From: Metabacillus rhizolycopersici
GTDB taxonomy: Bacteria; Bacillota; Bacilli; Bacillales; Bacillaceae
Assembly: GCF_020075705.1 (NCBI RefSeq)
Contig: NZ_JAIQUM010000007.1
Location: 72,968-136,967, forward strand
Length of the DNA stretch: 64,000 bases
Reading direction: 5' to 3'
Part shown: positions 56,100 through 64,000 of the stretch, in pieces
Layout: every line of letters starts with the position of its first letter
How positions within the stretch are numbered: position 1 is the first letter of the stretch
Translations under genes and position numbers: made by a program
The notes under the pieces: generated by a model
The model's database searches: none
What the model saw: the letters and a program-made list of their open reading frames with translations, nothing else
Told to the model about the DNA's origin: nothing

Positions 56100-57283
56100 C
56101 TTTGATAGACCCTTTCTTTCAAAAACTTTCTTTTAGCAATATCTAAACCAATAGTAACTTGTCGTAATACTGACTCCGTACTTTCTTCTATCCATTTTGG
56201 TGCTTTTTTTATTGCCATTTCTAAAGATGTTGGTTTTTGAATAATACTGCTATAGGCATCTATACCTGCATGATAGTTTAAATCTGCTCCTTTACCGATT
56301 GTTCCAGTAATTGCAATGACTGGGATGTTATTTTTTTTCGCAATCCGAGCAACTTCCGACGGGATCTTTCCATTTGGAGTTTGAAAATCTAAGCTACCCT
56401 CTGCCGTAAACACGATATCTGCTGTTAATATTTTTTCTTCTATATTAATATAATCCATAATAATATCGAATCGTGGATGTAATGTGGCACCTGTAAATGC
56501 AATTAGTCCTGCACCTAATCCGCCTGATGCTCCACTGCCTGGCAATGATCGAACATCCGTCCCCACTGTTTCTTGAATTAATGTCGCATAATGTTCTAAC
56601 GCTGATGATAATTGTTCAACCTGTACTGGTGTCGCACCTTTTTGGGGTCCAAAGACTCGTGCAACTCCCTCTTCCCCACATAAAATGTTCTGCCAATTAC
56701 ATGCAACATCAATAGCTACAGTTTGTAAACGTTTATCTAATTTGGTTAGATCTAGAGAGTCAACTTTCAATAAATCCTCTCCACCGTTGATATGAACATA
56801 TCGATGTTTCTTATCAAAAAACTGAACCCCCAATGCTTGCGCCATTCCTGCACCACCATCTGATGTACCAGAATCACCACAGCCAATTAAGATATTATCA
56901 ACACCTAAATCAAGCGCAGACAAAATTAACTCTCCTACACCATATGTAGTGGTTTTCAATGGATTCCTTTGATCACGAGGGACTAACTTCAACCCAGACA
57001 CAGCTGCCATTTCAATCACAGCAGTTCGTTTATCATTCTCTACAAAAAGACCAAAATGGCTCAATACCTTTTCCCCTACTGGACCTGTAACTTGTTGGTA
57101 GATTAATTCTCCATCTTTTAAGTTTACGATTGTCTTCGCAAATCCTTCTCCACCATCGATCATCGGAATAACTTCCATATCGATAGTCTGATCAAAACGC
57201 CTCACGCCACGTTCCATCGCTAAAGCTACTTCCTCAGCATCTAGACATTCTTTAAATCCGGACGGTACAATTACAATTTTCAT
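56096..57283 (-). CDS. glxK: Glycerate kinase (GlxK/GarK type)
   Basis: A 395-residue cytoplasmic kinase that phosphorylates glycerate with ATP and feeds lower glycolysis. Signatures are MKIVIVPSGFKECLDAEEVA at the N-terminus, PMIDGGEGFAKT, LIGCGDSGTSDGGAGMAQAL, and GSGASGGLGAGLIAFTGATL, followed by FTAEGSLDFQTPNGKIPSEV. The start ATG is at 57281-57283 with GGAGG 8 bases upstream; a longer frame exists but precedes the site. Head of a five-gene unit with a permease, a two-component system and a PepSY gene. The family is well defined. Confidence 0.93.
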   Translation of the reverse strand: MKIVIVPSGFKECLDAEEVALAMERGVRRFDQTIDMEVIPMIDGGEGFAKTIVNLKDGELIYQQVTGPVGEKVLSHFGLFVENDKRTAVIEMAAVSGLKLVPRDQRNPLKTTTYGVGELILSALDLGVDNILIGCGDSGTSDGGAGMAQALGVQFFDKKHRYVHINGGEDLLKVDSLDLTKLDKRLQTVAIDVACNWQNILCGEEGVARVFGPQKGATPVQVEQLSSALEHYATLIQETVGTDVRSLPGSGASGGLGAGLIAFTGATLHPRFDIIMDYINIEEKILTADIVFTAEGSLDFQTPNGKIPSEVARIAKKNNIPVIAITGTIGKGADLNYHAGIDAYSSIIQKPTSLEMAIKKAPKWIEESTESVLRQVTIGLDIAKRKFLKERVYQR

Positions 57284-57448
57284 CAAACATTCCTCCAACA
57301 ATACTTTTATTACTTTGTAATGTACTATCAAAAAACTAACAAATACTTAGAGAATTATTAATAAATGATTAGAAAATAGATAAGAATTATTAGAGGGGAG
57401 AAGTTTTTAAAAAAGTCCTTTGAAATTCGTCCATATGGAAAGGCATAA

Positions 57449-57673
57449 ATGAAAAGCGTTCGTGGAACAAACAAAATCAAGGTATTAGTAGGGTTATCCT
57501 TAACCAAAAAGGGACATCTGCTTTATATAAAAATGGAAGTCGTCCCTGATATAAAAAGAAAAACCTTGATTCATTTTGCTAAGAAAGGTATCCAACCAGA
57601 TTCAACGATTTGTAGTGATACTTATCATTCCTATCGAGCGCTTGTTGAGGCTGATTTTAAGCATATGTATTAA
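57449..57673 (+). pseudogene. IS1595-type transposase fragment
   Basis: About 75 residues, KVLVGLSLTKKGHLLYIKME then DSTICSDTYHSYRALVEADF, match the central ISXO2-like DDE core of IS1595-group transposases (one catalytic Asp in CSDTYHSY). Both the zinc-ribbon N-terminus and the C-terminus are absent, and no inverted repeats are seen. A dead remnant. I see nothing more in 57284-57889 except a T/A-rich leader for the next gene. Confidence 0.72.
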
Positions 57674-57889
57674 GTTTATAAAACAATTACTTATTCTGAA
57701 CTAGTGGAATAATCATTGTTTAGATTAAAATGCCTCTGAAGAAACGGGTTGTTTCACATTGTCCTACCTTCATGATTGCACTAATATTCTTATTATTCCC
57801 TTGAAATTTTCCCTCAAATTGACAATAATATGACTATTGGGATATTTTGAGTTACGAAACAACTACTTTATTTAAAGGGGAAGGATAGT

Positions 57890-59131
57890 ATGTCCACTGC
57901 TTCAATTCCAAAACAACCTGGATCCTATCAAAAGGATACAGGAACCGTTTACAATATTTTATTTATTCTTGGTCTTTGTCACCTGTTAAACGATAGTATC
58001 CAAGCTGTTATACCAGCGATGTTTCCGATTTTAGAACAATCAATGGGGCTTTCGTTTACGCAACTTGGTCTAATCGCATTCTCATTAAGTATAGTATCTT
58101 CTGTGTTGCAACCAGTTGTTGGATTTTATACAGATAAGCGTCCGATGCCATACGCCCTTCCAATTGGGTTAACGAGCAGCATGCTTGGTATTCTTGGATT
58201 AGCATTTGCACCCTCCTTTTTAACAATCCTCTTCTCCGTTATATTTATTGGATTAGGATCAGCAATTTTTCATCCTGAAGGATCGCGAGTAGCCTATTTA
58301 GCTGCTGGCAAGCGACGTGGCTTGGCACAATCCATTTACCAGGTAGGGGGTAACAGTGGGCAAGCACTAGCCCCGTTAATTACCGCCCTAATCCTTGTTC
58401 CACTAGGTCAATTTGGTGCCATCTGGTTTACAATCGTCGCAGCACTTGCCGTTGCGTTTTTAGTTTATATCGCAAACTGGTATTCCCGTCGATTAACGTA
58501 TATTGAACGAACTCGTAAACCGCAGCCAAAAGCGAAAATGAAAAATCCAGCACTTTCTAAATCGATTAGGAATGCGCTATTGGTTATTGTTTTCCTTATT
58601 TTTGCTCGAACTTGGTATTCGAGTGCTATTTCAAACTTCTTTACCTTTTATGCAATCGAAAAATATCATTTAACGATCGCAGGAGCGCAGGTCTATATTT
58701 TTATCTTTTTGCTTATGGGTGCAGTTGGAACATTTCTTGGCGGCCCGCTAGCCGATAAGTTTGGGAAACGTACTGTCATAATCTTATCTCTACTTGCAAC
58801 AGCACCGCTCACTTTATTATTACCTTTTGTTGGAGCTACTCTTTCCCTAATTTTATTAGCTATTATCGGAGTTATTCTAATGTCTAGCTTTTCTGTAACT
58901 GTTGTCTATGCACAGGAGCTTATTCCAGGAAAAATTGGTACAATGTCAGGTTTAACAGTAGGATTCGCGTTCGGAATGGGTGCTATTGGCTCCATTGCAT
59001 TAGGGTCTTTGATTGATTTAGTCGGATTAACACCTACAATGATCGCCGTTTCCTTCCTACCTTTACTTGGCCTACTAGCATTCTTGTTACCAACGGATAA
59101 GAAATTACACGAATGGCAGCAAGAGAATTAA
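57890..59131 (+). CDS. yfnC: MFS transporter, fosmidomycin-resistance (Fsr) type, YfnC-like
   Basis: A 413-residue major facilitator protein with twelve helices. LGLCHLLNDSIQAVIPAMFP near the start and GLGSAIFHPEGSRVAYLAAG near residue 120 are the Fsr subfamily marks; QVGGNSGQALAPLI follows, and GGPLADKFGKRTVI is the motif A of the second half. AAAGGGGAAGG precedes the start. Fsr exports fosmidomycin in E. coli; B. subtilis YfnC is the closest named relative known to me. Physiological substrate unknown. Confidence 0.87.
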   Translation: MSTASIPKQPGSYQKDTGTVYNILFILGLCHLLNDSIQAVIPAMFPILEQSMGLSFTQLGLIAFSLSIVSSVLQPVVGFYTDKRPMPYALPIGLTSSMLGILGLAFAPSFLTILFSVIFIGLGSAIFHPEGSRVAYLAAGKRRGLAQSIYQVGGNSGQALAPLITALILVPLGQFGAIWFTIVAALAVAFLVYIANWYSRRLTYIERTRKPQPKAKMKNPALSKSIRNALLVIVFLIFARTWYSSAISNFFTFYAIEKYHLTIAGAQVYIFIFLLMGAVGTFLGGPLADKFGKRTVIILSLLATAPLTLLLPFVGATLSLILLAIIGVILMSSFSVTVVYAQELIPGKIGTMSGLTVGFAFGMGAIGSIALGSLIDLVGLTPTMIAVSFLPLLGLLAFLLPTDKKLHEWQQEN

Positions 59132-59240
59132 GTAGAATAATAGGATAATAGGTAAAAAATGGTCTAATATTTAACATAATTGTAATCTAAGAACACCCCT
59201 TTCTATCTTATAATTAAAAGGATGAGAAAGGGGTTGCTTT

Positions 59241-60509
59241 ATGCGAGCTTTAAAGCGAATAATTGCCACGCTTGGTGTCTTACTACTATCATTACCTATT
59301 TCATATGTGGCAAACGCAGAAACTACTAAAGACACTTTAAAAAGTGCTGAAGAACAGCTAGAGCAGAATCAACAAACCATTCTTCAAAAACAACAAGAGC
59401 AGCTAGCTGTTCATGAAGAAGTAGACAGTATTCGAAAAAATTTACAAAAATTAGAAAATGAAATCTCTCAAAATCAACAAAGTCTAACACAAGTAGAAGA
59501 TAAGATTAAAGAGATCAAGCAAACTATCCAACAAAAAAAAGAAGAGATTGTACTGCTTCAAGACAAGGTATATGCGCGTGAAGGAATTATGGAAAAACGA
59601 TTAGTAGCACTCCAACACAGCGATCATACAACGATTGTTATTGAAACTCTAGTGAACTCTGATAGTATTGGGAATTTCGTAGAGCGAATCGGAGCAGTTG
59701 CTACACTTTTAAATGCTGATAAAAAAATATTAGATGAACAAGAAGCTGATTTAAGGCAAATTGAAGAAGATAAAAAAGAAATCGACCAACAAGAGCAACT
59801 TCTTATAAGTCAGCAAGCTGAACTTGAAGGAAAACGAGCAACGCTTGATGAAAACCGTTTAAAAAGAAATGATGCATTAATTGCAATGCAAGATAAATAT
59901 ACAAATCTAGCAACTGAAATCAATCTTGCAGAACAAGAAAAAGCAAATGTTCAATCGCAAATAAAATCGATTCAGGCTGAAATCCAAAAGGAAGAGGCTG
60001 CTGCAAAGGCGCGGGCTGCTGAACTGGCTAAAGCAAAAGAAGCTGAACAAGCAAGAGTTGAAAGAGCAAAAGAAGAAGCAAAAGCTGCTGAACAGGCAAA
60101 AGTTGAAAAAGCAAAAGAAGAAGCAAAAATCGTCCCAGCTGTTAAATCATCTCCTACACAAAAAAACAATACTACATCTACAATAACCGAGACAACTAAA
60201 AAATCTGAACCATCTAAGTCTGGGAAAGAAATGTATGTAACTGCAACAGCATATAGTCACGAAGATACTAAAAGTGATATAACCTACTCAGGATATAATA
60301 TTAAAGAAAATCCACATATGAAGCTCATTGCTGTTGATCCTGGCGTAATCCCTCTTGGTTCAAAAGTTTTGGTTGAAGGGTACGGGGTTGCGATTGCAGG
60401 TGATACTGGTGGAGCGATTATTGGACATAAGATTGATGTACTAATGCCTTCAAGTGCACAGGCACGTCAATGGGGACGTCAAACAGTTAAGATCACCATT
60501 TTAGATTAA
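59241..60509 (+). CDS. Secreted coiled-coil protein with C-terminal 3D domain
   Basis: A 422-residue exported protein with a signal peptide ending ANA-ET (residue 27). Residues 30-255 form a long coiled coil of the CwlO/PcsB N-terminal kind (EEQLEQNQQTILQKQQEQLA and so on). Residues 250-300 are an Ala/Lys/Glu-rich helix with imperfect repeats (AKEEAKAAEQAKVEKAKEEA). The C-terminal 90 residues are a 3D domain: TATAYS, AVDPGVIPLGSKVLVEGYG, AGDTGG and KIDVLMPS supply the three aspartates. 3D domains resemble lytic transglycosylases such as YocH. A role in cell-wall turnover at the cell surface is inferred. AGAAAGGGG precedes the start. Confidence 0.88.
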   Translation: MRALKRIIATLGVLLLSLPISYVANAETTKDTLKSAEEQLEQNQQTILQKQQEQLAVHEEVDSIRKNLQKLENEISQNQQSLTQVEDKIKEIKQTIQQKKEEIVLLQDKVYAREGIMEKRLVALQHSDHTTIVIETLVNSDSIGNFVERIGAVATLLNADKKILDEQEADLRQIEEDKKEIDQQEQLLISQQAELEGKRATLDENRLKRNDALIAMQDKYTNLATEINLAEQEKANVQSQIKSIQAEIQKEEAAAKARAAELAKAKEAEQARVERAKEEAKAAEQAKVEKAKEEAKIVPAVKSSPTQKNNTTSTITETTKKSEPSKSGKEMYVTATAYSHEDTKSDITYSGYNIKENPHMKLIAVDPGVIPLGSKVLVEGYGVAIAGDTGGAIIGHKIDVLMPSSAQARQWGRQTVKITILD

Positions 60510-60563
60510 AATCCTACCAATGAATCTATTAAAATAGATTATTAAATATCTGAGGAACTATAG

Positions 60564-60604
60564 GATAGGTAAAACAGATTATTTCTGTTTTACCTATCTT
60601 TTTT
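60564..60604 (+). terminator. Terminator of the 3D-domain gene
   Basis: Perfect 15-bp arms GATAGGTAAAACAGA (60564-60578) and TCTGTTTTACCTATC (60584-60598), loop TTATT, then TTTTTT. Confidence 0.9.
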
Positions 60605-60627
60605 GCAAATAGGACTTATTCATAAAG

Positions 60628-60725
60628 ATAAAGCGCGACTTATCAGATCTTTACGGGCAATTTATCCCTAGCTTCTTTGTTCCTCTTCAATCTTAAGGTA
60701 GGGAGTTTTACTGCCCATTTTATGT
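60628..60725 (+). repeat. Repeat family B, copy B5
   Basis: GCGCGACTTATCAGATC, TTTACGGGCAATTTATCCC, CTTCTTTGTTCC, CAATCTTAAGGTAGGGAG and TTTTACTGCCCATT match the second half of copies B3 and B4; the first hairpin is absent. Confidence 0.72.
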
Positions 60726-60848
60726 ATGAGCAAAACAACACTTTGATTTAAATCAAATCATGCAGTAAAATTAGTTAGTACAACTTGGCTAATCACCAAG
60801 CTCTTGTGAAAAAAGTACTTAATATAATAGAATGCGTAGGTGACTAAC

Positions 60849-61244
60849 ATGATTGAAGTAAAAACTTCTACACTTAGTGATGGAGAATTTAATAGAGGGG
60901 TATTCGCGACACACGATATAAAAAAAGGTCAGCTTATACATGAAGCACCAGTCATTCCTTATCCCAATGAGCAACACGTACACATTGAGAAAACATTACT
61001 TGAAGATTACGCGTTTGAATACGGCATAAATCACACTGCGATCCTCCTGGGCTATGGCATGCTGTTTAACCATTCGTATACACCTAATGCAACTTACGAT
61101 ATTAACTTTACTAACCATACATTTGATTTCTATGCTTACACAGATATTAAAGCAGGGGACGAGATTCTCATCAACTATAATGGTGATGTCGATGATAATG
61201 AGCCACTTTGGTTTAATATGGACAAAGAATTAGAAAAAGGGTAA
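60849..61244 (+). CDS. Stand-alone SET-domain protein
   Basis: A 131-residue protein consisting of a SET domain alone. It has the opening RGVFATHDIKKGQLIHEAPV, the SAM-binding and pseudoknot motif LGYGMLFNHSYTPNATYDIN (pattern NHS..PN) and the closing DIKAGDEILINYN. SET domains methylate lysines using S-adenosylmethionine; the bacterial target is unknown. The ATG at 60849 is preferred; a GTG three codons earlier is overlapped by the TAGGTG site. It is a single gene with a terminator after it. Confidence 0.85.
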   Translation: MIEVKTSTLSDGEFNRGVFATHDIKKGQLIHEAPVIPYPNEQHVHIEKTLLEDYAFEYGINHTAILLGYGMLFNHSYTPNATYDINFTNHTFDFYAYTDIKAGDEILINYNGDVDDNEPLWFNMDKELEKG

Positions 61245-61350
61245 ATTCCATTGATGCGTCCTCAAGTAATCATAATGGACTGACTATATTTCTGAATAAG
61301 ACTAAAGTTGAAATTATGTTAACGTAAAAGCCATTATTCAACAAATTAGA

Positions 61351-61398
61351 AAGCAAAAAGGCGCTTGATAGTAAACCCAAGTGCCTTTTTGCTTTTTA
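61351..61398. terminator. Bidirectional terminator
   Basis: AAGCAAAAAGGCGCTT (61351-61366) pairs with AAGTGCCTTTTTGCTT (61379-61394), one mismatch. It lies between the convergent SET and aspartate kinase genes. Confidence 0.78.
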
Positions 61399-61413
61399 CT
61401 GCTTTTCCAATTA

Positions 61414-62775
61414 TTAAACCGTCATAGCTACAAAAAATTCATTATATAAAGCTTGGACTGCTTGTTTTTCTTGCGCTTCTTTTACACCAAACATCATGCT
61501 TACCTCTGAAGAACCTTGATTGATCATTTCAATGTTTACACCTGCATTAGCAAGCGCATTTGAAGCACGAGCAGTTGTACCTACATTGTGGCGCATTCCT
61601 TCACCAACGACCATAATCAGTGCAAGATTATGTTCAATGATGACTTCATCTGCATGTAATTCTGTAATAATACGGTCAGTTATCGTCTTTTCTAATTCGT
61701 TATCCATTTGACTTTGCCTTAAGATGACCGTAATGTCATCGATTCCAGATGGTACATGTTCATAGGTTAAGCCATAATCTTCTAAAATTTGAAGCAGTTT
61801 ACGTCCAAATCCTATTTCTCGATTCATTAAATATTTACTTACGTAAATACTACAGAATCCTTCATCACTAGCAATACCAATAACAGGACCATTAGAATTT
61901 GCACGTTCATTTACAATTTTTGTTCCAGGAGCAGATGGATTATTTGTATTCTTTACATTTACAGGTATACCGGCACGGAATGCTGGAATTAGTGCTTCAT
62001 CATGAAAAACAGAAAATCCTGCATATGAAAGCTCACGCATTTCTCGATATGTTAACTCCTTAATTTCTTTTGGATTCTGAACAATAGTAGGATTTACTGA
62101 ATAAACGGCATCAACATCTGTAAAGTTTTCATATAAATCAGCTTTAACCCCGTTTGCTAAGATGGAGCCCGTAATATCCGAACCACTTCTTGAGAATGTT
62201 AAAACCTCACCACTTTTGCTGTACCCAAAAAATCCTGGAAAGATAATAATACCTGAGCGGTCACGTAATTTATATAAATTTTCATATGATTCAGGAAGCA
62301 CTTGAGCATTACCTGGTTCATCAGACACTAACAGACCAGCCTCTTTTGGGCTAACATACTGTGCGTCAATACCACTATGTTGGAAATAAGCAGCTACTAA
62401 CTTTGCATTATTATCCTCACCGCTTGCTTTTACCGCATCTAGATAACTCTCTTGATTGCTTTTATTCCCATTCAGTAAATTCTCTAAGTCTTGTGTAATG
62501 GTTCCAATAATATCGCTCGAAATCGATAATTCTTTTGCAATACTTGCATATCTATCAATAATTGCTTCAAAGACACTTGTAGCATCTTCATTCGCCAAGT
62601 GCTTTTCCGCACATTCAATTAATAAATCCGTAACTTTAATATCAGCCGAATGCCGTTTCCCCGGAGCAGAGACGACAACTACCTTTCTTTCTGAATCTGA
62701 AACCACAATTTGTAATACTTTTTTAAGCTGTTCCCCAGATGCTAAAGAAGAACCCCCAAACTTTACGACCTTCAT
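61414..62775 (-). CDS. Aspartate kinase (YclM-like, two ACT domains)
   Basis: A 453-residue enzyme that phosphorylates aspartate, the first step to lysine, threonine, methionine and diaminopimelate. KFGGSSLASGEQL is the N-terminal phosphate-binding motif, and SRSGSDITGSILANGVKADLYEN marks the aspartate site near residue 195. The C-terminal 160 residues contain two ACT regulatory domains (GFCSIYVSKYLMNR, and VVGEGMRHNVGTTARASNAL followed by NQGSSEVSMMFGVKE). Length and layout match B. subtilis YclM, the isoenzyme controlled by lysine plus threonine. TAGGAG precedes the start. No leader switch is visible. Confidence 0.92.
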   Translation of the reverse strand: MKVVKFGGSSLASGEQLKKVLQIVVSDSERKVVVVSAPGKRHSADIKVTDLLIECAEKHLANEDATSVFEAIIDRYASIAKELSISSDIIGTITQDLENLLNGNKSNQESYLDAVKASGEDNNAKLVAAYFQHSGIDAQYVSPKEAGLLVSDEPGNAQVLPESYENLYKLRDRSGIIIFPGFFGYSKSGEVLTFSRSGSDITGSILANGVKADLYENFTDVDAVYSVNPTIVQNPKEIKELTYREMRELSYAGFSVFHDEALIPAFRAGIPVNVKNTNNPSAPGTKIVNERANSNGPVIGIASDEGFCSIYVSKYLMNREIGFGRKLLQILEDYGLTYEHVPSGIDDITVILRQSQMDNELEKTITDRIITELHADEVIIEHNLALIMVVGEGMRHNVGTTARASNALANAGVNIEMINQGSSEVSMMFGVKEAQEKQAVQALYNEFFVAMTV

Positions 62776-62993
62776 TCCTACAACTCCTACTATTTAAAAT
62801 TTTCAGTTAAATTTTAGTACCTATTATCGCTTGTTTTCACAAAATAATCAAGAGTTTTCTTTTGTTAGAATAACATTTAATCTCTCTTCAATTAACATCT
62901 ATATTAAGAAAGACACTACCTTCTCTCTCTACCCTTCCTTTATTTAGTATACGCTTCAAAGCTCATTTCATAATCAATATTAATATCTATGAC

Positions 62994-63053
62994 ACCTATA
63001 AAATTACTATGTCAGCCACTCTATTCTTTAAAACTGACATAAATTTTATAGGT
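62994..63053. repeat. Long hairpin between the aspartate kinase gene and tRNA cluster
   Basis: The arm at 62994-63015 (ACCTATAAAATT, a 2-base bulge region, ATGTCAG) pairs with 63034-63053 (CTGACAT...AATTTTATAGGT), 20 pairs, loop of 18. Followed by TTTTTA on the plus strand. It is A/T rich and has no coding frame. Function unclear. Confidence 0.7.
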
Positions 63054-63063
63054 TTTTATACAA

Positions 63064-63092
63064 GAAAAAGCCAACCGTTATGGTTGACTTTT
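63064..63092 (-). terminator. Terminator of the tRNA cluster
   Basis: Minus-strand arms GTCAACC and GGTTGGC with loop ATAAC, then TTTTT, eight bases past the last tRNA. Confidence 0.8.
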
Positions 63093-63099
63093 CAAATGA

Positions 63100-63173
63100 T
63101 GCGCCTTAGAGGATTCGAACCTCTGACCCACAGCTTAGAAGGCTGTTGCTCTATCCTGCTGAGCTAAAGGCGC
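63100..63173 (-). tRNA. tRNA-Arg (anticodon TCT)
   Basis: 74 nt. Acceptor GCGCCTT with AAGGCGC; anticodon loop CTTCTAA within stem CAGC-C/GGCTG-type arms; T-arm GGTTCGAATCC-like GTTCGAATC. CCA is not encoded. Last of nine tRNAs on the minus strand. Confidence 0.93.
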
Positions 63174-63238
63174 GTAATATTTATAATGGGAAAATCATGA
63201 AAGAGCATTCTGTACGAGTATTACTCCCATTAAAATGG

Positions 63239-63310
63239 CTCCGCAGGTAGGACTCGAACCTACGACCGATCGGTTAACAGCCGATAGCTCTACCACTGAG
63301 CTACTGCGGA
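63239..63310 (-). tRNA. tRNA-Asn (anticodon GTT)
   Basis: 72 nt plus encoded CCA (63236-63238). Acceptor TCCGCAG with CTGCGGA; anticodon loop CTGTTAA. D-arm TAGCTCAGTGG is standard. Confidence 0.95.
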
Positions 63311-63324
63311 ATAAATCTAAATGA

Positions 63325-63398
<74 letters not shown>

Positions 63399-63413
63399 AA
63401 AATAGTAATTTGG

Positions 63414-63484
63414 AGCGGGTGAAGGGAATCGAACCCTCATCATCAGCTTGGAAGGCTGAGGTTTTACCACTAAACTACACCCGC
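63414..63484 (-). tRNA. tRNA-Gly (anticodon TCC)
   Basis: 71 nt plus encoded CCA (63411-63413). Acceptor GCGGGTG with its wobble-free partner; anticodon loop CTTCCAA; T-arm GGTTCGATTCC-type. Confidence 0.95.
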
Positions 63485-63495
63485 AGTAAAATTGG

Positions 63496-63567
63496 CTGGG
63501 CTAGCTGGATTTGAACCAACGCATGTCGCAGTCAAAGTGCGATGCCTTACCGCTTGGCTATAGCCCA
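63496..63567 (-). tRNA. tRNA-Gln (anticodon TTG)
   Basis: 72 nt plus encoded CCA. Acceptor TGGGCTA with TAGCCCA; anticodon loop CTTTGAC between GCA and TGC pairs. Confidence 0.95.
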
Positions 63568-63591
63568 TTAATTTATTTTAAAAATAAATGG

Positions 63592-63665
63592 GGCGACTGA
63601 TGGGAATCGAACCCACGAATGCCTGAACCACAATCAGGTGCGTTAACCACTTCGCCACAATCGCC
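63592..63665 (-). tRNA. tRNA-His (anticodon GTG)
   Basis: 74 nt plus encoded CCA. Begins GGCGATT, where the first G serves as the extra G(-1) opposite C73; anticodon loop TTGTGGT in CCTGA/TCAGG stem. Confidence 0.95.
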
Positions 63666-63682
63666 ATTATTTATTAAATTGG

Positions 63683-63753
63683 CAGGGGTAGTAGGAATCG
63701 AACCCACATCAAAGGTTTTGGAGACCTTCGTTTTACCATTAAACTATACCCCT
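63683..63753 (-). tRNA. tRNA-Trp (anticodon CCA)
   Basis: 71 nt plus encoded 3' CCA. Acceptor AGGGGTA with TACCCCT; anticodon loop CTCCAAA in AAGGT/ACCTT stem. Confidence 0.95.
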
Positions 63754-63759
63754 AAATGG

Positions 63760-63840
63760 TGGAGGGGGGCAGATTCGAACTGCCGAACCCGAAGGAGCGG
63801 ATTTACAGTCCGCCGCGTTTAGCCACTTCGCTACCCCTCC
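63760..63840 (-). tRNA. tRNA-Tyr (anticodon GTA)
   Basis: 81 nt plus encoded CCA, with the long variable arm expected for tRNA-Tyr (AACCCGAAGGAG side on the plus strand). Acceptor GGAGGGG with CCCCTCC; anticodon loop CTGTAAA. Confidence 0.95.
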
Positions 63841-63879
63841 AAATATTATAGAAAGTTAGGTTATAGTTAGATTAAATGG

Positions 63880-63952
63880 TGGCTCAGGACGGAATCGAAC
63901 CGCCGACACATGGATTTTCAGTCCATTGCTCTACCAACTGAGCTACTGAGCC
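63880..63952 (-). tRNA. tRNA-Phe (anticodon GAA)
   Basis: 73 nt plus encoded CCA. Acceptor GGCTCAG with CTGAGCC; anticodon loop CTGAAAA. First visible member of the cluster in transcription order; the remaining 48 bases to the window edge hold no recognisable gene. Confidence 0.95.
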
Positions 63953-64000
63953 ATACAGTTTATGGCTTCCACTAAACTTCGAATCTCTGCGTCAGCTCTT

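Noticed and set aside
57449..57673. Intact small gene
   Set aside because: Matches only the middle of an IS1595-type transposase and lacks a ribosome binding site.
63619..63822. Plus-strand open frame of 67 codons
   Set aside because: It lies wholly antisense to tRNA genes for His, Trp and Tyr. Such translated tRNA complements are a known source of false hypothetical proteins.

Overview
The window is chromosomal DNA of a low-GC, Gram-positive, very probably spore-forming member of the Bacillaceae. The clearest sign is conserved order with the yfk-yfl-yfm part of the Bacillus subtilis chromosome: yfkD, chaA/yfkE, yfkF, yfkHIJ, yfkK, nos and yfmR relatives appear in sequence. Strong AGGAGG-type ribosome binding sites, a tandem glycine riboswitch, a GlpP-type antitermination leader and a trnD-like tRNA cluster agree. 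I cannot name the species.

Layout. 1-3.4 kb: an MFS (anion:cation symporter type) gene cut by the window edge, divergent from a GAF/PucR-type regulator. 3.4-4.9 kb: a gene graveyard with fragments of a sugar porter, an AraC regulator and a GntR/FCD regulator. 4.9-15 kb: the yfk block (YfkD, a YczE-like protein, a possible small RNA, a Ca2+/H+ antiporter, OsmC, MFS, small proteins, BrkB-like YfkH, YtxH-like YfkI, phosphatase YfkJ, an alanine symporter, YfkK). 15-18 kb: hydrolase, lipoprotein, DUF1992 protein and a transporter fragment. 18-22.4 kb: glpP-glpK-glpD without glpF in the usual place. 22.4-29 kb: a TRAP transporter plus GH31 glycosidase unit with a divergent LacI regulator and two palindromic operators. 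29-33 kb: IS630 remnant, bacterial nitric oxide synthase, ABC-F protein YfmR. 33-38 kb: YtrA-type regulator with its ABC exporter, then a quinone oxidoreductase-like enzyme. 37.8-39.7 kb: glycine riboswitch and an AGCS symporter. 39.8-41.2 kb: a DUF7010-like gene broken by one stop codon, lying between inverted repeats. 41-45 kb: heterodimeric ABC exporter YfiBC. 45-47 kb: chromate transporter and a small membrane protein. 47.7-51.6 kb: ferric-iron ABC importer. 51.8-57.3 kb: a five-gene operon of glycerate kinase, SLC13 permease, YkoGH-like two-component system and PepSY protein. 57.4-62.8 kb: IS1595 remnant, Fsr-like MFS, coiled-coil/3D cell-wall protein, SET protein, aspartate kinase. 63.1-63.95 kb: nine tRNAs on the minus strand.

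How the parts work together. Small-molecule uptake and use dominates: glycerol 3-phosphate (glp), a probable sugar acid or glycoside (TRAP/GH31), glycerate, glycine/alanine and iron. Each unit carries a local regulator or RNA switch visible in the sequence. The intergenic DNA is unusually rich in short repeats. I see two multi-copy structured families (called A and B here), a MITE-like family (C), one copy of a GC-rich family (D), two clusters of 20-21-bp periodic units, and several very long hairpins. No phage, CRISPR array, toxin-antitoxin or obvious defence system is present. The most unusual items are the repeat families, the kinase/permease/two-component operon, the TRAP/GH31 locus with its 38-bp perfect palindrome, and a terminator whose 3' arm is the ribosome binding site of a hidden small gene.
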